Shown here: positions 1-8,240 of the stretch, piece after piece
How positions within the stretch are numbered: position 1 is the stretch's first letter
Layout of the letters: every line of letters starts with the position of its first letter
From: a bacterium HR35
Lineage (GTDB): Bacteria; Patescibacteriota; Minisyncoccia; UBA6257; HR35
NCBI GenBank assembly: GCA_002898235.1
Contig: BEIL01000001.1
Location: 80,034 to 125,040 of the forward strand
Reading direction: 5' to 3'
Length of the DNA: 45,007 bases
Notes under the pieces: model-generated
The model's input: only the letters and a program-made list of their open reading frames with translations
Database searches by the model: none
What the model was told of the DNA's origin: nothing
Position numbers and translations under genes: made by a program

Positions 1-431
1 CAAAGAAAATAACTCTGATCCTTATTTTTATCTTTACCAGCTAAAAGATGGTATCCGTTTTCATCTTTTAAAATTCGAGCATAATGTCCAGTGGCTATTT
101 TTTCAAAATTTAAATTTAAAGCTTTATCTAAAAAAATTCCAAATTTTATTAAATCATTACAAAAAACATCTGGATTAGGAGTTAATCCATTTTCATAACT
201 TTTAACGAAATAATTAATTATTTTTTCTTCAAATTCTTCAGTAATATCAAGACTATAAAATTTAATTCCTAAAATTTCTGCTACTCGACGAGCATCTAGT
301 TCGTCTTGAGGGTTACAATAAGGAGTATAATTTAAGTAAAAACCTGTTATTTCATAACCTTGATTTTTTAAGAGTAAAGCAGCTACTGAAGAATCAACGC
401 CTCCAGACATTAAAACAGCGACTCTTGTCAT
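1..431 (-). CDS. mnmA: tRNA-specific 2-thiouridylase MnmA, N-terminal part (cut by window start)
   Basis: The reverse strand encodes about 143 residues that run off the left edge. The start shows the PP-loop ATP-pyrophosphatase signature SGGVDSSVAALLL at residues 9-21. Further on are NPDVFCN, which carries the first catalytic cysteine of the MnmA family, and ATGHYARI. MnmA adenylates U34 of Lys/Glu/Gln tRNAs and installs sulfur there. The second catalytic cysteine lies outside the window. The ATG (429-431) overlaps the greA TGA by four bases (ATGA), so the two genes are probably translationally coupled in one minus-strand operon. Family assignment is secure. Confidence 0.93.
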   Translation of the reverse strand, partial: MTRVAVLMSGGVDSSVAALLLKNQGYEITGFYLNYTPYCNPQDELDARRVAEILGIKFYSLDITEEFEEKIINYFVKSYENGLTPNPDVFCNDLIKFGIFLDKALNLNFEKIATGHYARILKDENGYHLLAGKDKNKDQSYFL

Positions 432-901
432 TTTGCTTCTTTGAGAATTTTGGTTATTTTATATTTTATTACTTTCCCATTTATTTCAATTTGAACTTGT
501 TCACCAACTCTTTTTTTGAAAAAAGCTTTTCCTAAAGGAGACTCTATTGAAATTTTACCAGCCAAAGGATCGGCTTCTCCATAAGTCACTAAAGTGAAGA
601 TATATTTTTTATTATCGTTTAAATTCAAAGCTTCAAAACTAGTTCCTGGCAAAATAAAATTTTTATCACTTGTTTTTCGAATAATTACTGCATTTTCCAA
701 GATGTTTTCAATTTCCCTTATTCTTTGTTCTAAATCTGTTTTCATTTGCATAGCTACATCAAATTCGGCATTTTCAGAAATATCACCTAAGCTAACAGCT
801 TCCTTTATTTTTTCTGACACCTCTTTTCTTTTAATAGACTTCAAATATTCCAATTCTTTCTTCAATTTTTCAAAACTTTCTCTTGTTAAATAAATAACCA
901 T
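428..901 (-). CDS. greA: Transcription elongation factor GreA
   Basis: The 157 residues match GreA length. An N-terminal coiled coil carries GDISENAEFDVA (about residues 39-50), which holds the acidic tip residues that stimulate RNA polymerase to cleave backtracked transcripts. The C-terminal FKBP-like domain ends with the usual 'ESPLGKAFFKKRVGEQVQIEINGK' type of strand pattern, paraphrased here as SPLGKAF followed by KRVGEQV. GreA acts in the RNA polymerase secondary channel. A consensus promoter lies just upstream, with its -10 nine bases from the ATG. mnmA follows with a 4-base overlap. Confidence 0.95.
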   Translation of the reverse strand: MVIYLTRESFEKLKKELEYLKSIKRKEVSEKIKEAVSLGDISENAEFDVAMQMKTDLEQRIREIENILENAVIIRKTSDKNFILPGTSFEALNLNDNKKYIFTLVTYGEADPLAGKISIESPLGKAFFKKRVGEQVQIEINGKVIKYKITKILKEAK

Positions 902-910
902 TAATAATCT

Positions 911-938
911 ATTATACTCAAAATAACTTTAATGTCAA
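911..938 (-). promoter_or_regulatory. Sigma70-type promoter of greA-mnmA
   Basis: On the minus strand TTGACA (933-938) and TATAAT (911-916) are separated by 16 bases. Both hexamers match consensus perfectly. The -10 ends only nine bases before the greA ATG, so the predicted mRNA has almost no leader. Confidence 0.8.
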
Positions 939-996
939 TATTTTTTAATTTTTCGCTTTTTATTTAAAATTTAACTTGAAATTAAATATAAAAATA

Positions 997-1983
997 ATGA
1001 ATTTTAAAATCGGACTTTGTGGTTTGCCAAATAGTGGAAAATCAAGTTTTATAAAATTAACTTCAGAAGCCGATGTTTTAATTGCTAATTATCCATTTAC
1101 TACCTTAAAAGCAGGCGAGTATTCTTTTTTTATTTTTAGCGAAGAACTAAAAAAACTTCACCAAATTACTCAAACACCAGAAGTTATTCCTGATTATTTG
1201 ATTTTAGTAGATGTTCCTGGTTTAATTAGAGGAGCTCATCGAGGAGAAGGTTTGGGAAATGAATTTTTAAGTTATTTGAGAAAAGGGAATGTTGTTTTAG
1301 AAATAGTGAGAAATTTTGAAAATAAAGAAGTACCCCATCCAGAAGGAAAAGTTGATCCTTTAAGAGATATTTTAATTATTGAGGAAGAAATTATTCAAGC
1401 AGAAAAAGAAATTTTAGAAAGAAATCTTAAAGTTTTAAAGAAAACAAACCAGAAAGAAAAAATAGAAGCTATGGAAAAAATTTTAATTCAGTTAGAGCCA
1501 TTTAAAAGAATGCCTGAATTTGATGAAATTTTAAAAGAGTATAATCTTTTAATCACTAAACCGTGGTATCTTTTAGTTAATGGTGAAGAATGTGATTTAC
1601 CTTCAGAAGTTTTAAAAACCTTTCAATCTGTTTATTTTCTTGATGTTAAATGGGAAATTGAAGCTAAAGAGATTAAAGATTTACCAAAAAAATTTAATGA
1701 ATTTTCAAATAAATTTCGCTTAGATCTAAATCTTATTCAATTTTTTACTTTCACTAAAGAAATCACTCAAGAATGGTTTATTAAAAGAGGTAGCAGTTAT
1801 TTAGAAGCAGCTGAACTTATTCATTCTGACTTTGCTCAAAAGTTTAAAGAGGCCCAAACTTTAAGCTTAGAAGAATTTTTGGAGTTAAAAGACTGGGAAT
1901 TAGCAAAAAAATTGGGTAAAATTAAAATTAAAGGAAAGAAAGATAAAGTAGAGGAAAACGAGATTATTTGGTTTAAAATTTGA
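997..1983 (+). CDS. ychF: Obg-like/YchF P-loop ATPase
   Basis: The protein starts MNFKIGLCGLPNSGKSS, whose GLPNSGKSS is the P loop. DVPGLIRGAHRGEGLGNEFLS follows as the Walker B/switch region (quoted in part: DVPGLIRGAHRGEGLG). The fourth guanine-specificity motif is replaced by VNGEE, of the NxxE type that makes YchF prefer ATP. The C-terminal third (FFTFTKEITQEWFIKRGSS, then AAELIHSDFAQKF) is the TGS-like YchF domain. YchF binds ribosomes and acts in translation and stress control. A TTG at 976 is in frame, but the ATG at 997 directly precedes the first core strand and is preferred. Confidence 0.93.
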   Translation: MNFKIGLCGLPNSGKSSFIKLTSEADVLIANYPFTTLKAGEYSFFIFSEELKKLHQITQTPEVIPDYLILVDVPGLIRGAHRGEGLGNEFLSYLRKGNVVLEIVRNFENKEVPHPEGKVDPLRDILIIEEEIIQAEKEILERNLKVLKKTNQKEKIEAMEKILIQLEPFKRMPEFDEILKEYNLLITKPWYLLVNGEECDLPSEVLKTFQSVYFLDVKWEIEAKEIKDLPKKFNEFSNKFRLDLNLIQFFTFTKEITQEWFIKRGSSYLEAAELIHSDFAQKFKEAQTLSLEEFLELKDWELAKKLGKIKIKGKKDKVEENEIIWFKI

Positions 1984-1996
1984 CTTAGAATATAAT
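1968..1996 (+). promoter_or_regulatory. Promoter of rpsF-ssb-infA
   Basis: TTGGTT (1968-1973), a 17-base spacer and TATAAT (1991-1996) overlap the end of ychF. The -10 ends ten bases before the rpsF ATG (2007), so the transcript would start about four bases upstream of the start codon and be nearly leaderless. Confidence 0.65.
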
Positions 1997-2006
1997 ATTA
2001 ATAATA

Positions 2007-2369
2007 ATGGAGAAAAAACTTTATGATTTAACCTTTTGGATAAATATCAATTCAGAACCGCAAGTTGTTGAAAATAAAGTTAAAGATATAATTGAAAAGG
2101 AGGGAGGCGAGATAGCTTTAATTGTTGGGGCTAAAAAAAGAAATTTAGCTTATCCAATAAACAAAGAAATTGTTGGCTATCTGGATACTATTTATTTCTA
2201 TGGCTCAAGCGAATTAGCTATAAAATTAAATTCCGAACTTAAAAAAAATCAAGAAATTTTAAGATTTTTAATTGTGAAAAGAAAAAATTTACCTAAACTT
2301 GTTTCAACTCTTAAAGAACAAAATCAGGATGAATTAAAAGCAGAAGCTATTTTAGCTAATGAATCTTAA
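2007..2369 (+). CDS. rpsF: 30S ribosomal protein S6
   Basis: The 120 residues follow the bS6 fold. YDLTFWI is the first strand, and KKRNLAYPINKEIVGYLDTI is the hallmark 'kRkLAYpI.k...GyY' region. EILRFLIVKRK is the last strand. bS6 sits on the 30S platform beside bS18. The expected rpsR partner is not next to it; ssb follows with an 11-base overlap, as in many bacterial rpsF-ssb operons. The acidic C-terminal tail (about residues 100-120) is extra. Confidence 0.93.
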   Translation: MEKKLYDLTFWININSEPQVVENKVKDIIEKEGGEIALIVGAKKRNLAYPINKEIVGYLDTIYFYGSSELAIKLNSELKKNQEILRFLIVKRKNLPKLVSTLKEQNQDELKAEAILANES

Positions 2370-2790
2370 TAAAGTTTTTCTAATTGGCAGATTAACTCAA
2401 GAAGTAGATTTTCGTTATTTGCCCTCAGGAACTCCTTTGGCTGTTTTAAATATAGCTACTAATCGGGTTTATAAAGATAAATCAGGAAATTTAAAGGAAG
2501 AAACTGAATATCATCGAGTAGTAACTTGGGGAAAGCTAGCGGAAATTTGTCGACAGCATCTTAATAAAGGAAGATTAGTATTTGTTGAAGGAAGAATAAA
2601 ATCTCGCAATTGGATTGATGCTCAAGGAAATAAGAAAACAAGTTATGAAATTATTGCTGAAAATATTAAATTCGGTCCTAAACCAGGAACTGATCTTACT
2701 GAAAAAGGATTAGAACAATTAGAAGCTGAATTAGAAGATTATAAACTTGATACTCCTGAAGAATTCGGAGTTTTAGATATTCCTTTTTAA
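2359..2790 (+). CDS. ssb: Single-stranded DNA-binding protein
   Basis: The 143-residue protein begins [20 protein letters not shown], a typical SSB OB-fold start. It continues with [22 protein letters not shown] and [10 protein letters not shown], the conserved strands and aromatic DNA-stacking positions. The acidic tail ends DIPF, matching the SSB C-terminal peptide that recruits repair and replication partners. The start codon lies inside the end of rpsF, which suggests coupled translation. It acts as a tetramer on single-stranded DNA. Confidence 0.95.
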   Translation: MNLNKVFLIGRLTQEVDFRYLPSGTPLAVLNIATNRVYKDKSGNLKEETEYHRVVTWGKLAEICRQHLNKGRLVFVEGRIKSRNWIDAQGNKKTSYEIIAENIKFGPKPGTDLTEKGLEQLEAELEDYKLDTPEEFGVLDIPF

Positions 2791-2792
2791 AA

Positions 2793-2999
2793 ATGAAAAA
2801 AGAAGTTTATCAGGGTACAATTATCGAATCTTTACCGGATGCTACTTTCAGGGTCGAATTAGAAAACGGAGAAATTGTTTTAGCTTATGTTTCTGGTAAA
2901 ATGAGATTAAATCTTATTAAAGTTATTCCTGGGGATAAAGTTTTAGTTGAGCTTTCTCCTTATGATAAAAAAAGAGGAAGAATAATTAGAAGATTATAA
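2793..2999 (+). CDS. infA: Translation initiation factor IF-1
   Basis: The 68 residues form a single S1-like OB fold. Typical segments are [38 protein letters not shown] and [11 protein letters not shown]-1 binds the 30S A site during initiation. Its position after ssb is unusual, because infA most often lies in the spc/alpha ribosomal protein region. It starts two bases after the ssb stop with no Shine-Dalgarno sequence. Confidence 0.95.
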   Translation: MKKEVYQGTIIESLPDATFRVELENGEIVLAYVSGKMRLNLIKVIPGDKVLVELSPYDKKRGRIIRRL

Positions 3000-3002
3000 T
3001 TA

Positions 3003-3527
3003 ATGCCCTATTTTACTGCTAAAGGTGATAAAGGTTACAGTATAATTGGAGGAAAAAAATTTCCAAAAGACAATATTTATTTTGAAATTTTAGGAAATCT
3101 TGACGAGTTTAATAGCCTCTTAGGATTTGTTAAGAATTTTCTAAAAGATAAAAAACTAAAAGCCGAAATTTTAGAGATTCAAAATGATTTTTTTATTATT
3201 CAAGCAAATGTTGCTTGGTTATTTTATCCGAATTTTAAAAAACCGGAATTAGGAAAGGAAAGAATAGAAAAAATAGAGAAAAAGATAAAAGATATCGAAA
3301 AGAAAAAACCAGCTCCAAGTCATTTTGTAATTCCAGGCAGCAATTTAGAATCAGGAATATTTGACTATTTAAGAACAAAAGTAAGAAACCTTGAAAGACA
3401 AATGGTTAAATTTTATAAAAAACGGAGGTTTAATGAAGATATTTTAGTTTATTTAAATAGGCTTTCAAGTTATTTTTATGCTTTAGCTAGATTAAAATCA
3501 AAAAAGGATGTTAAACCTTGGTATTAA
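3003..3527 (+). CDS. PduO-type ATP:cob(I)alamin adenosyltransferase
   Basis: The N-terminus TAKGDKGYSIIGGKKFPKD matches the family's ATP-binding 'TktGDkG.t...g..v.Kd' motif. ILGNLDEFNSLLGFV follows as the 'GtvDElns.lG' helix. VRNLERQ and YLNRLSSYFYALAR are the conserved C-terminal helices. The enzyme transfers the adenosyl group of ATP to cob(I)alamin to form coenzyme B12. No cobalamin synthesis genes are present, so it probably works on salvaged corrinoid for a B12-dependent enzyme such as class II ribonucleotide reductase (inference). The next gene starts 20 bases before its stop. Confidence 0.85.
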   Translation: MPYFTAKGDKGYSIIGGKKFPKDNIYFEILGNLDEFNSLLGFVKNFLKDKKLKAEILEIQNDFFIIQANVAWLFYPNFKKPELGKERIEKIEKKIKDIEKKKPAPSHFVIPGSNLESGIFDYLRTKVRNLERQMVKFYKKRRFNEDILVYLNRLSSYFYALARLKSKKDVKPWY

Positions 3528-4854
3528 AGAAAATCCAAAAATTACTAGAAGGAATTTTTTAAAAATGTTAGCTGGTTTTTTAGTTGGTGCTTGTACGAGA
3601 AAACTAAATTTACCAAAAGAGAAAGAAGAAAAAATTGAAAAGGAAAGATTTTCTGATCAAATGCGAAAACAAGAAACGATTCCTAGCGAAACTTCCATCG
3701 AATTGGGTAAGAGTTATGTTATTAGAAGATTTAATTTAGAATCTCCAGATTTCGCTGAAAAGTTTTTTGATTTTATCAAAGAGGTTGATGGCCTTTATTG
3801 GGAATATTTAGGATTAGATAATAATAGTTTTAAAGTTCACCGAGTTTTTCTACATCAAGACAAAATCGCAGATAACAGGAATTACCTTATTTTTGTAACC
3901 AATAAATATATTTATATAAGAGCAAATTTCTATGAAATTTTAAAAAAATTATTAAACGAAAAAAATGTAGAAGATGGTGTAATTAGAAATTATTGGGAGC
4001 AATTTAAAGAAATAAGATTAGAAGCCTACGGAAATCATCGACCTTCAAGAATGGATTTAAGAGAGTTTTTAAATGTAATCGACGCAATTTTAAATGTTAT
4101 TCGAAGTTCTTTTAAAAACTTGGATGAAAAGGATGGAGATTTTCGAATAAAAAGTTTGTGTTCTGAATTTATAAATGTTATTAATAGTAGAATGCTTGTT
4201 AGTTTAATTATCGGGGAAATTCTTCCGCCTCCGAAAGAATTCGGTAAATATTCTCATAAAGATGTAGTTAATTTCAATATTATATTTTTTTCAATGCTCT
4301 TATATTCAGCTGGAACTCAATTTATTGAACATATACCTGCTTTACATGATACAACATTTTCTTTTGGGCCATTCCAAATGACTAATATAGTAGAAGAAAG
4401 CGTTAAAAGTGGATATAATAATTTTATTGATGACGAGAAATTTAAAGTAAATTTTGCTAATCTTTGGGGAATAAACAAAGAAGAGGTTAATATTCCTTTT
4501 AATATTACTGGCTTAGAAGGTAGTTGGCATTATGTTTGGTTTGTTTTAAATGTAATCAATAACATATATGGAATACTCCTAGCAAATAAAGAAAACGATG
4601 AGTTTTTGAATTTTTTTAAAGAAATAATTATTAAAAATCAATGGCTAGTTTTGGCTATTTCTGCATTTATTCACCACCAGCCAGCTTTAGCGGTTAATTT
4701 TATAAATTTTCTTTTTAATCAATACAAACAGAAAAAGGGAAAGTTAAATTTAAATAATTTAGAACAAATTAAAGAAAAGATAAGTCAACAAACTCCAAAT
4801 TTGGAAAGTTATATTATTCCCATTCTTGATTATTTTGAAAATTTAAAAATTTGA
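3508..4854 (+). CDS. Unknown exported protein with twin-arginine lipoprotein signal
   Basis: I do not recognise the family. The N-terminus carries TRRNFLK (residues 13-19), a full twin-arginine motif. A short hydrophobic stretch then ends in VGAC with Cys29 as a possible lipidation site. A charged linker (about 30-60) leads to a 390-residue mostly helical domain with no further membrane span. The segment TTFSFGPFQMTN (about residue 285) faintly recalls the 'G.fQ' helix of lysozyme-like folds, but that is weak. It overlaps the adenosyltransferase gene by 20 bases. Possibly a Tat-exported, membrane-anchored enzyme. Confidence 0.6.
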   Translation: MLNLGIKENPKITRRNFLKMLAGFLVGACTRKLNLPKEKEEKIEKERFSDQMRKQETIPSETSIELGKSYVIRRFNLESPDFAEKFFDFIKEVDGLYWEYLGLDNNSFKVHRVFLHQDKIADNRNYLIFVTNKYIYIRANFYEILKKLLNEKNVEDGVIRNYWEQFKEIRLEAYGNHRPSRMDLREFLNVIDAILNVIRSSFKNLDEKDGDFRIKSLCSEFINVINSRMLVSLIIGEILPPPKEFGKYSHKDVVNFNIIFFSMLLYSAGTQFIEHIPALHDTTFSFGPFQMTNIVEESVKSGYNNFIDDEKFKVNFANLWGINKEEVNIPFNITGLEGSWHYVWFVLNVINNIYGILLANKENDEFLNFFKEIIIKNQWLVLAISAFIHHQPALAVNFINFLFNQYKQKKGKLNLNNLEQIKEKISQQTPNLESYIIPILDYFENLKI

Positions 4855-4901
4855 GAGAAAATTAAAATAGGTCGGTATTAGTTTAATTTAGTATAAGCAA
4901 A

Positions 4902-5468
4902 ATGAATTTAGCCCTAATTTTAGTTGTAGGCTTACCGCTTCTTTTAGTTATCTATTTAGTTAGTACTTATAATAACCTTGTTTCTAAAAGAGAAAAAGTA
5001 AACGAAGCTTCTTCGGATATTGAAGTCCAACTTAAAAGAAGAGCTGATTTAATTCCCAATTTAGTTGAAGTAGTTAAAGGGTATGCTGCTCATGAAAAAG
5101 AAGTTTTAGAAAAAGTAACTGAAGCAAGAAATAGATTAATTTCAGCTAAAACTGTTAAAGAGGGATTAGAAGCAGATAATATGCTTACTGAAGCTTTAAA
5201 AACTTTATTTGCAGTCGCTGAAAATTATCCAGATTTAAAAGCTAATCAAAATTTTCTTCAACTTCAAGAAGAATTAGTAGATACTGAAGACAAAATCCAA
5301 GCTTCAAGAAGATTTTATAATTCAGTAGCTCAAGAATATAATACAAATCTGAAAATTTTTCCTAATAGTTTAATAGCTTCAATTTTTGGTTTTAAGCCAG
5401 CTGAATATTTTGAACTTTCTTATGAAGAAAAAGAATCAGCCCAAAAACCTCCAGAGATTAAATTTTAA
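4902..5468 (+). CDS. lemA: LemA family membrane protein
   Basis: The 188 residues show one N-terminal membrane helix (about 3-22). The LemA core follows: [20 protein letters not shown], then [20 protein letters not shown]. Further on come [22 protein letters not shown].....YN and [11 protein letters not shown] near the end. LemA proteins are four-helix coiled-coil proteins of unclear function. In many small-genome bacteria the gene sits directly before an HtpX-like protease. Here htpX is nearby (8323) but three unknown genes and a tRNA lie in between. Confidence 0.93.
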   Translation: MNLALILVVGLPLLLVIYLVSTYNNLVSKREKVNEASSDIEVQLKRRADLIPNLVEVVKGYAAHEKEVLEKVTEARNRLISAKTVKEGLEADNMLTEALKTLFAVAENYPDLKANQNFLQLQEELVDTEDKIQASRRFYNSVAQEYNTNLKIFPNSLIASIFGFKPAEYFELSYEEKESAQKPPEIKF

Positions 5469-5476
5469 CATTTATA

Positions 5477-5505
5477 TTGACAAAAAAACAAAAATAATTT
5501 AAAAT
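5477..5505 (+). promoter_or_regulatory. Promoter of the 5514-8198 gene cassette
   Basis: A consensus TTGACA (5477-5482), an exact 17-base spacer and TAAAAT (5500-5505) precede the ATG at 5514. The -10 ends eight bases before the start codon, so the first gene should be read from an essentially leaderless mRNA. It makes the three-gene cassette independent of lemA. Confidence 0.75.
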
Positions 5506-5513
5506 TTAAAAAA

Positions 5514-6317
5514 ATGAGATTTAAAAGAGAAGGACCGCAAAAGCTGGAAGTGCAAAGTAGCAATATTGAAGAAACTGCTCAAGAAATAGAAAGTAATTTA
5601 ATTGAACTTTTTAGTCGTGTTAGAGGATTTTTCCCGAGAGATAAGATAGAAATTATAGAAAAATTAAGTAATGAACAATTAACGGCATTAATAGACCATT
5701 TAAATGGAGTAAAGAAAAATGTAGAAGAATCATTAAATAAATTATTTTCAAATCTAAAGGAAATAATTTTAAATGAAAGAGGAGAAATTAAAATAAAACA
5801 TGTTATTTTCTTTTTTTTAGGTCTTTTCGCGGCTTCTACAGGTCTCTTTAGTCAAGTAGTTGAAACTGCAGCAGATATTTCAGAGTTTATTCAAAAACTG
5901 CTAATGGGTTTCCCCTTTATTTCTTATCCTCTCATAGATTTGATTCTTTTAGGTATTTTAACTATTAGAACAGTTACTAATTCATATTTTCAAAGAATTA
6001 TTCGGTACCATCATATTCCCAATCTTAGCAGGATTCAAAATTCAGCAGAAAGAAGAAGTCTTGAAGATGCAAGAGATTCTCTTATTAGAGATGTTATAAT
6101 AACTATAGTATTTATACTTGCTTTACCTATTGTTGATCAAATTCTTGAAAGTTTTTCTGAAGGAGTTTTGAAAGGAATTACAGAATTCCTTAGAAGTGCA
6201 GTGCCACAAACAGGTATCGCTCAACATCCTTTTGCAAGATTCTTTTACAATTTCACTCAGGTTTTAGAAAAACTAAATTCTATATTAAGTCACTTGATTA
6301 GCAAAATTCCTGAATGA
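5514..6317 (+). CDS. Unknown membrane protein, first gene of a three-gene cassette
   Basis: I do not recognise this 267-residue protein. Residues 1-85 look soluble and helical (for example NEQLTALIDHLNGVKKNVEES). Hydrophobic helices lie at about 96-118 (after NERGEIKIKH), 135-155 and 190-210, so three membrane spans are likely. The C-terminal 50 residues are amphipathic. The motif RGEI directly before the first span also occurs before the single span of the protein at 14355-14873. It has its own promoter and a 4-base ATGA overlap with the next gene. Confidence 0.6.
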   Translation: MRFKREGPQKLEVQSSNIEETAQEIESNLIELFSRVRGFFPRDKIEIIEKLSNEQLTALIDHLNGVKKNVEESLNKLFSNLKEIILNERGEIKIKHVIFFFLGLFAASTGLFSQVVETAADISEFIQKLLMGFPFISYPLIDLILLGILTIRTVTNSYFQRIIRYHHIPNLSRIQNSAERRSLEDARDSLIRDVIITIVFILALPIVDQILESFSEGVLKGITEFLRSAVPQTGIAQHPFARFFYNFTQVLEKLNSILSHLISKIPE

Positions 6318-6661
6318 CCTTTTTAAAATTAAAAAAAATGACTAATAGACAAGAATTAATTCAAAATTTTTACAAAATTTACTTAGAACTCTTTTTTGAT
6401 TTTTTAGTTTTAGAGTTAGCAAAAAAAATTGGCGAAGAAAATCTCAAAGCAATTGTTGATTATCTATTAGAAAATATTCCTGAAGATATAGAATTAAAAG
6501 ATGAAAAAGAGATAATAGAGTTAATTTCAAAGATAAGCAATAATTTGAGAAATAGATTTCATCTTAATGAGGAAGTCTTAAAAGAATCTATATCTATTGC
6601 CAAATCAAAAGTAGATTCAGAAGTCGAAAAATTTTTAAAAGAAAACAAAAATGATATTTAA
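6314..6661 (+). CDS. Small acidic helical protein of unknown function
   Basis: The gene encodes up to 115 residues, strongly charged and helical, with no membrane span or signal. The ATG at 6314 overlaps the upstream TGA (ATGA), favouring coupled translation. An in-frame ATG at 6338 has the A-rich context usual in this genome and is an alternative start. It ends inside the beginning of the next gene (11-base overlap). Similar-looking small acidic partners stand beside membrane proteins at 14114-14320 and 26633-26914. No function can be assigned. Confidence 0.55.
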   Translation: MTFLKLKKMTNRQELIQNFYKIYLELFFDFLVLELAKKIGEENLKAIVDYLLENIPEDIELKDEKEIIELISKISNNLRNRFHLNEEVLKESISIAKSKVDSEVEKFLKENKNDI

Positions 6662-8198
6662 AATTTTTAAAGAAAGATTAACAAGTCCAAAAATTTCATT
6701 TCCAGAAAGATTCGAGGGAGATATAATTGACTTTTGGGATCAATTTTTTGCCAGAAAAAATAAAGGATTGCGGGGGATTATCAGTAGACCTAGAATTGAA
6801 GTAGAAGGTGGAAGATACGAAGAATTAATAGATTTCCTTTTTTCTTTTTTAGTCTCACTTAATTTAAGCGGAGCTGAAAGGAGACCAGCTTTACCCGAAG
6901 AGATTAGAAATAGTTTACAAGAACAATTAAATAATATTGAAAAGAATATTAAGAACTTATCTGAGTTATCAAGACAACAAAATAAAAGATTACCGAGAGG
7001 ATTAGTTACACCAATAAGAGAAGCAATTCAGAATTTACTCAAACTAATTCAACAACCATCACCTCAAGTAAATATAGCCCAAGTATCACAGGGGATCACC
7101 AATTTGCTAGGAATTTTGCAGGGCCATCAATGGAAACAACAACTTGAACAATATATTAGCGAATTACAAGGAATTCAAAAAGAGATTTCTGAAATTTTAG
7201 AAAAATCTATTCCCGAAGAATTAAAAAAACTTTCAATTTTTTATACAAGCGGAGATTTTTGGCAAGCGCTAATAGAGGGGAGTAAGGATGATAGATTAAG
7301 GGTTGCTTTGGGCGAGGGAATTAATGAAATTAAAAAACATCTTAGAGAAGGAGGGGAAATTAGGATAACTTTTACAGACCAGGATTTTCAGGCTTTAAGA
7401 GAAAGAATGGAAAGAAAAGGAATTCGTTTAGATAACGAAGAGACTCAGCGACTTTTGGGTATTACTCAAGAAAACAATAATTATATATTAACAATAAATC
7501 CTCTTTCAATTTTTCCTCAAGGAATAGCCACTTTAGAAAAATTGGAAAGAAGTTTAGATGAGGGCGATTTTTCAGAAGAAAGCATTGATAAGAGAATAAA
7601 AAATTTAGAAGAAGCAAGAGAACAAGTCCAAAAACAACATGAGAAAGAAAAGCAAGAAAAAGGGGAGAGAAATCTACGAGCAGAAATATTAGATGTTTAT
7701 GGAAGAATTCTCCAGAAAGAAATAGAAATAGAAAATTTATGGAAAGAGATAAGACCAAAATTATTATCAAACCTATCATCAAAGAATCCAATGAAAAGAG
7801 ATATTTTACTTATGCTTAACTGGTGGTTGCAAATGAGAAAAGTAATGGATGAAATGAGAAACAGCATTAATAGTGAAATAATAAATAAAAATCTTAAAGA
7901 TGAAGGCAGATTAATTAAAATACTTAATGATTTAAAAAGGATAGAAGAAGAAATGGAGAGCATCGCAAGAGCTTTGAGAGGATATAAAGAGAAACAATCT
8001 CCCCAACCGGGATCTTTAAGTTCATTAGCTAAAAAAATAGAAAAAAGCTCTAAAACGATTTTGGGATTATTATCTGGAGTTGGATTAGTATCTGCATTAG
8101 TCGTAGCTCCCTGGTTAGGTGCCTTTGCTATTTTGCCTTATGGTTTAATTGCTTGGGCTTGGAAACAAATTGAAGAGAGAATGGGCGGGAAAAAATAA
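6651..8198 (+). CDS. Unknown coiled-coil protein with C-terminal hydrophobic hairpin
   Basis: This 515-residue protein is not recognised. Residues 85-185 and 310-460 are rich in charged heptad-like helices, such as ELSRQQNKRL and RIKNLEEAREQVQKQHEKEK. A middle part (about 195-300) looks globular. Near the C-terminus (about 467-503) two hydrophobic stretches, TILGLLSGVGLVSALVVAP and GAFAILPYGLIAWAW, form a likely membrane hairpin. No signal peptide is seen. A long helical body plus hydrophobic hairpin recalls membrane-inserting coiled-coil proteins, but this is only an architectural resemblance. Confidence 0.6.
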   Translation: MIFKIFKERLTSPKISFPERFEGDIIDFWDQFFARKNKGLRGIISRPRIEVEGGRYEELIDFLFSFLVSLNLSGAERRPALPEEIRNSLQEQLNNIEKNIKNLSELSRQQNKRLPRGLVTPIREAIQNLLKLIQQPSPQVNIAQVSQGITNLLGILQGHQWKQQLEQYISELQGIQKEISEILEKSIPEELKKLSIFYTSGDFWQALIEGSKDDRLRVALGEGINEIKKHLREGGEIRITFTDQDFQALRERMERKGIRLDNEETQRLLGITQENNNYILTINPLSIFPQGIATLEKLERSLDEGDFSEESIDKRIKNLEEAREQVQKQHEKEKQEKGERNLRAEILDVYGRILQKEIEIENLWKEIRPKLLSNLSSKNPMKRDILLMLNWWLQMRKVMDEMRNSINSEIINKNLKDEGRLIKILNDLKRIEEEMESIARALRGYKEKQSPQPGSLSSLAKKIEKSSKTILGLLSGVGLVSALVVAPWLGAFAILPYGLIAWAWKQIEERMGGKK

Positions 8199-8202
8199 GT
8201 AA

Positions 8203-8230
8203 TTAGAACTAAAAATTTTTGTTATATAAT
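8203..8230 (+). promoter_or_regulatory. Promoter of tRNA-Pro and htpX
   Basis: TATAAT (8225-8230) lies ten bases before the first base of tRNA-Pro. TTAGAA (8203-8208), 16 bases upstream, is a plausible -35. Since htpX follows the tRNA by nine bases, the two are likely cotranscribed. Confidence 0.55.
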
Positions 8231-8240
8231 ATTTTTAAAG

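Noticed and set aside
428-901. UGA recoded as glycine, as in some candidate phyla
   Set aside because: TGA ends greA, rsmH, pcm, znuA and others exactly at ATGA overlaps with the next gene, so it is a true stop.
976-996. TTG start for ychF
   Set aside because: The ATG at 997 directly precedes the conserved P-loop strand; the extra seven residues match nothing in the family.
7462-7963. Minus-strand frames within the coiled-coil gene
   Set aside because: Hydrophobic Leu/Phe-rich translation is the usual antisense image of Lys/Glu-rich coiled coil.
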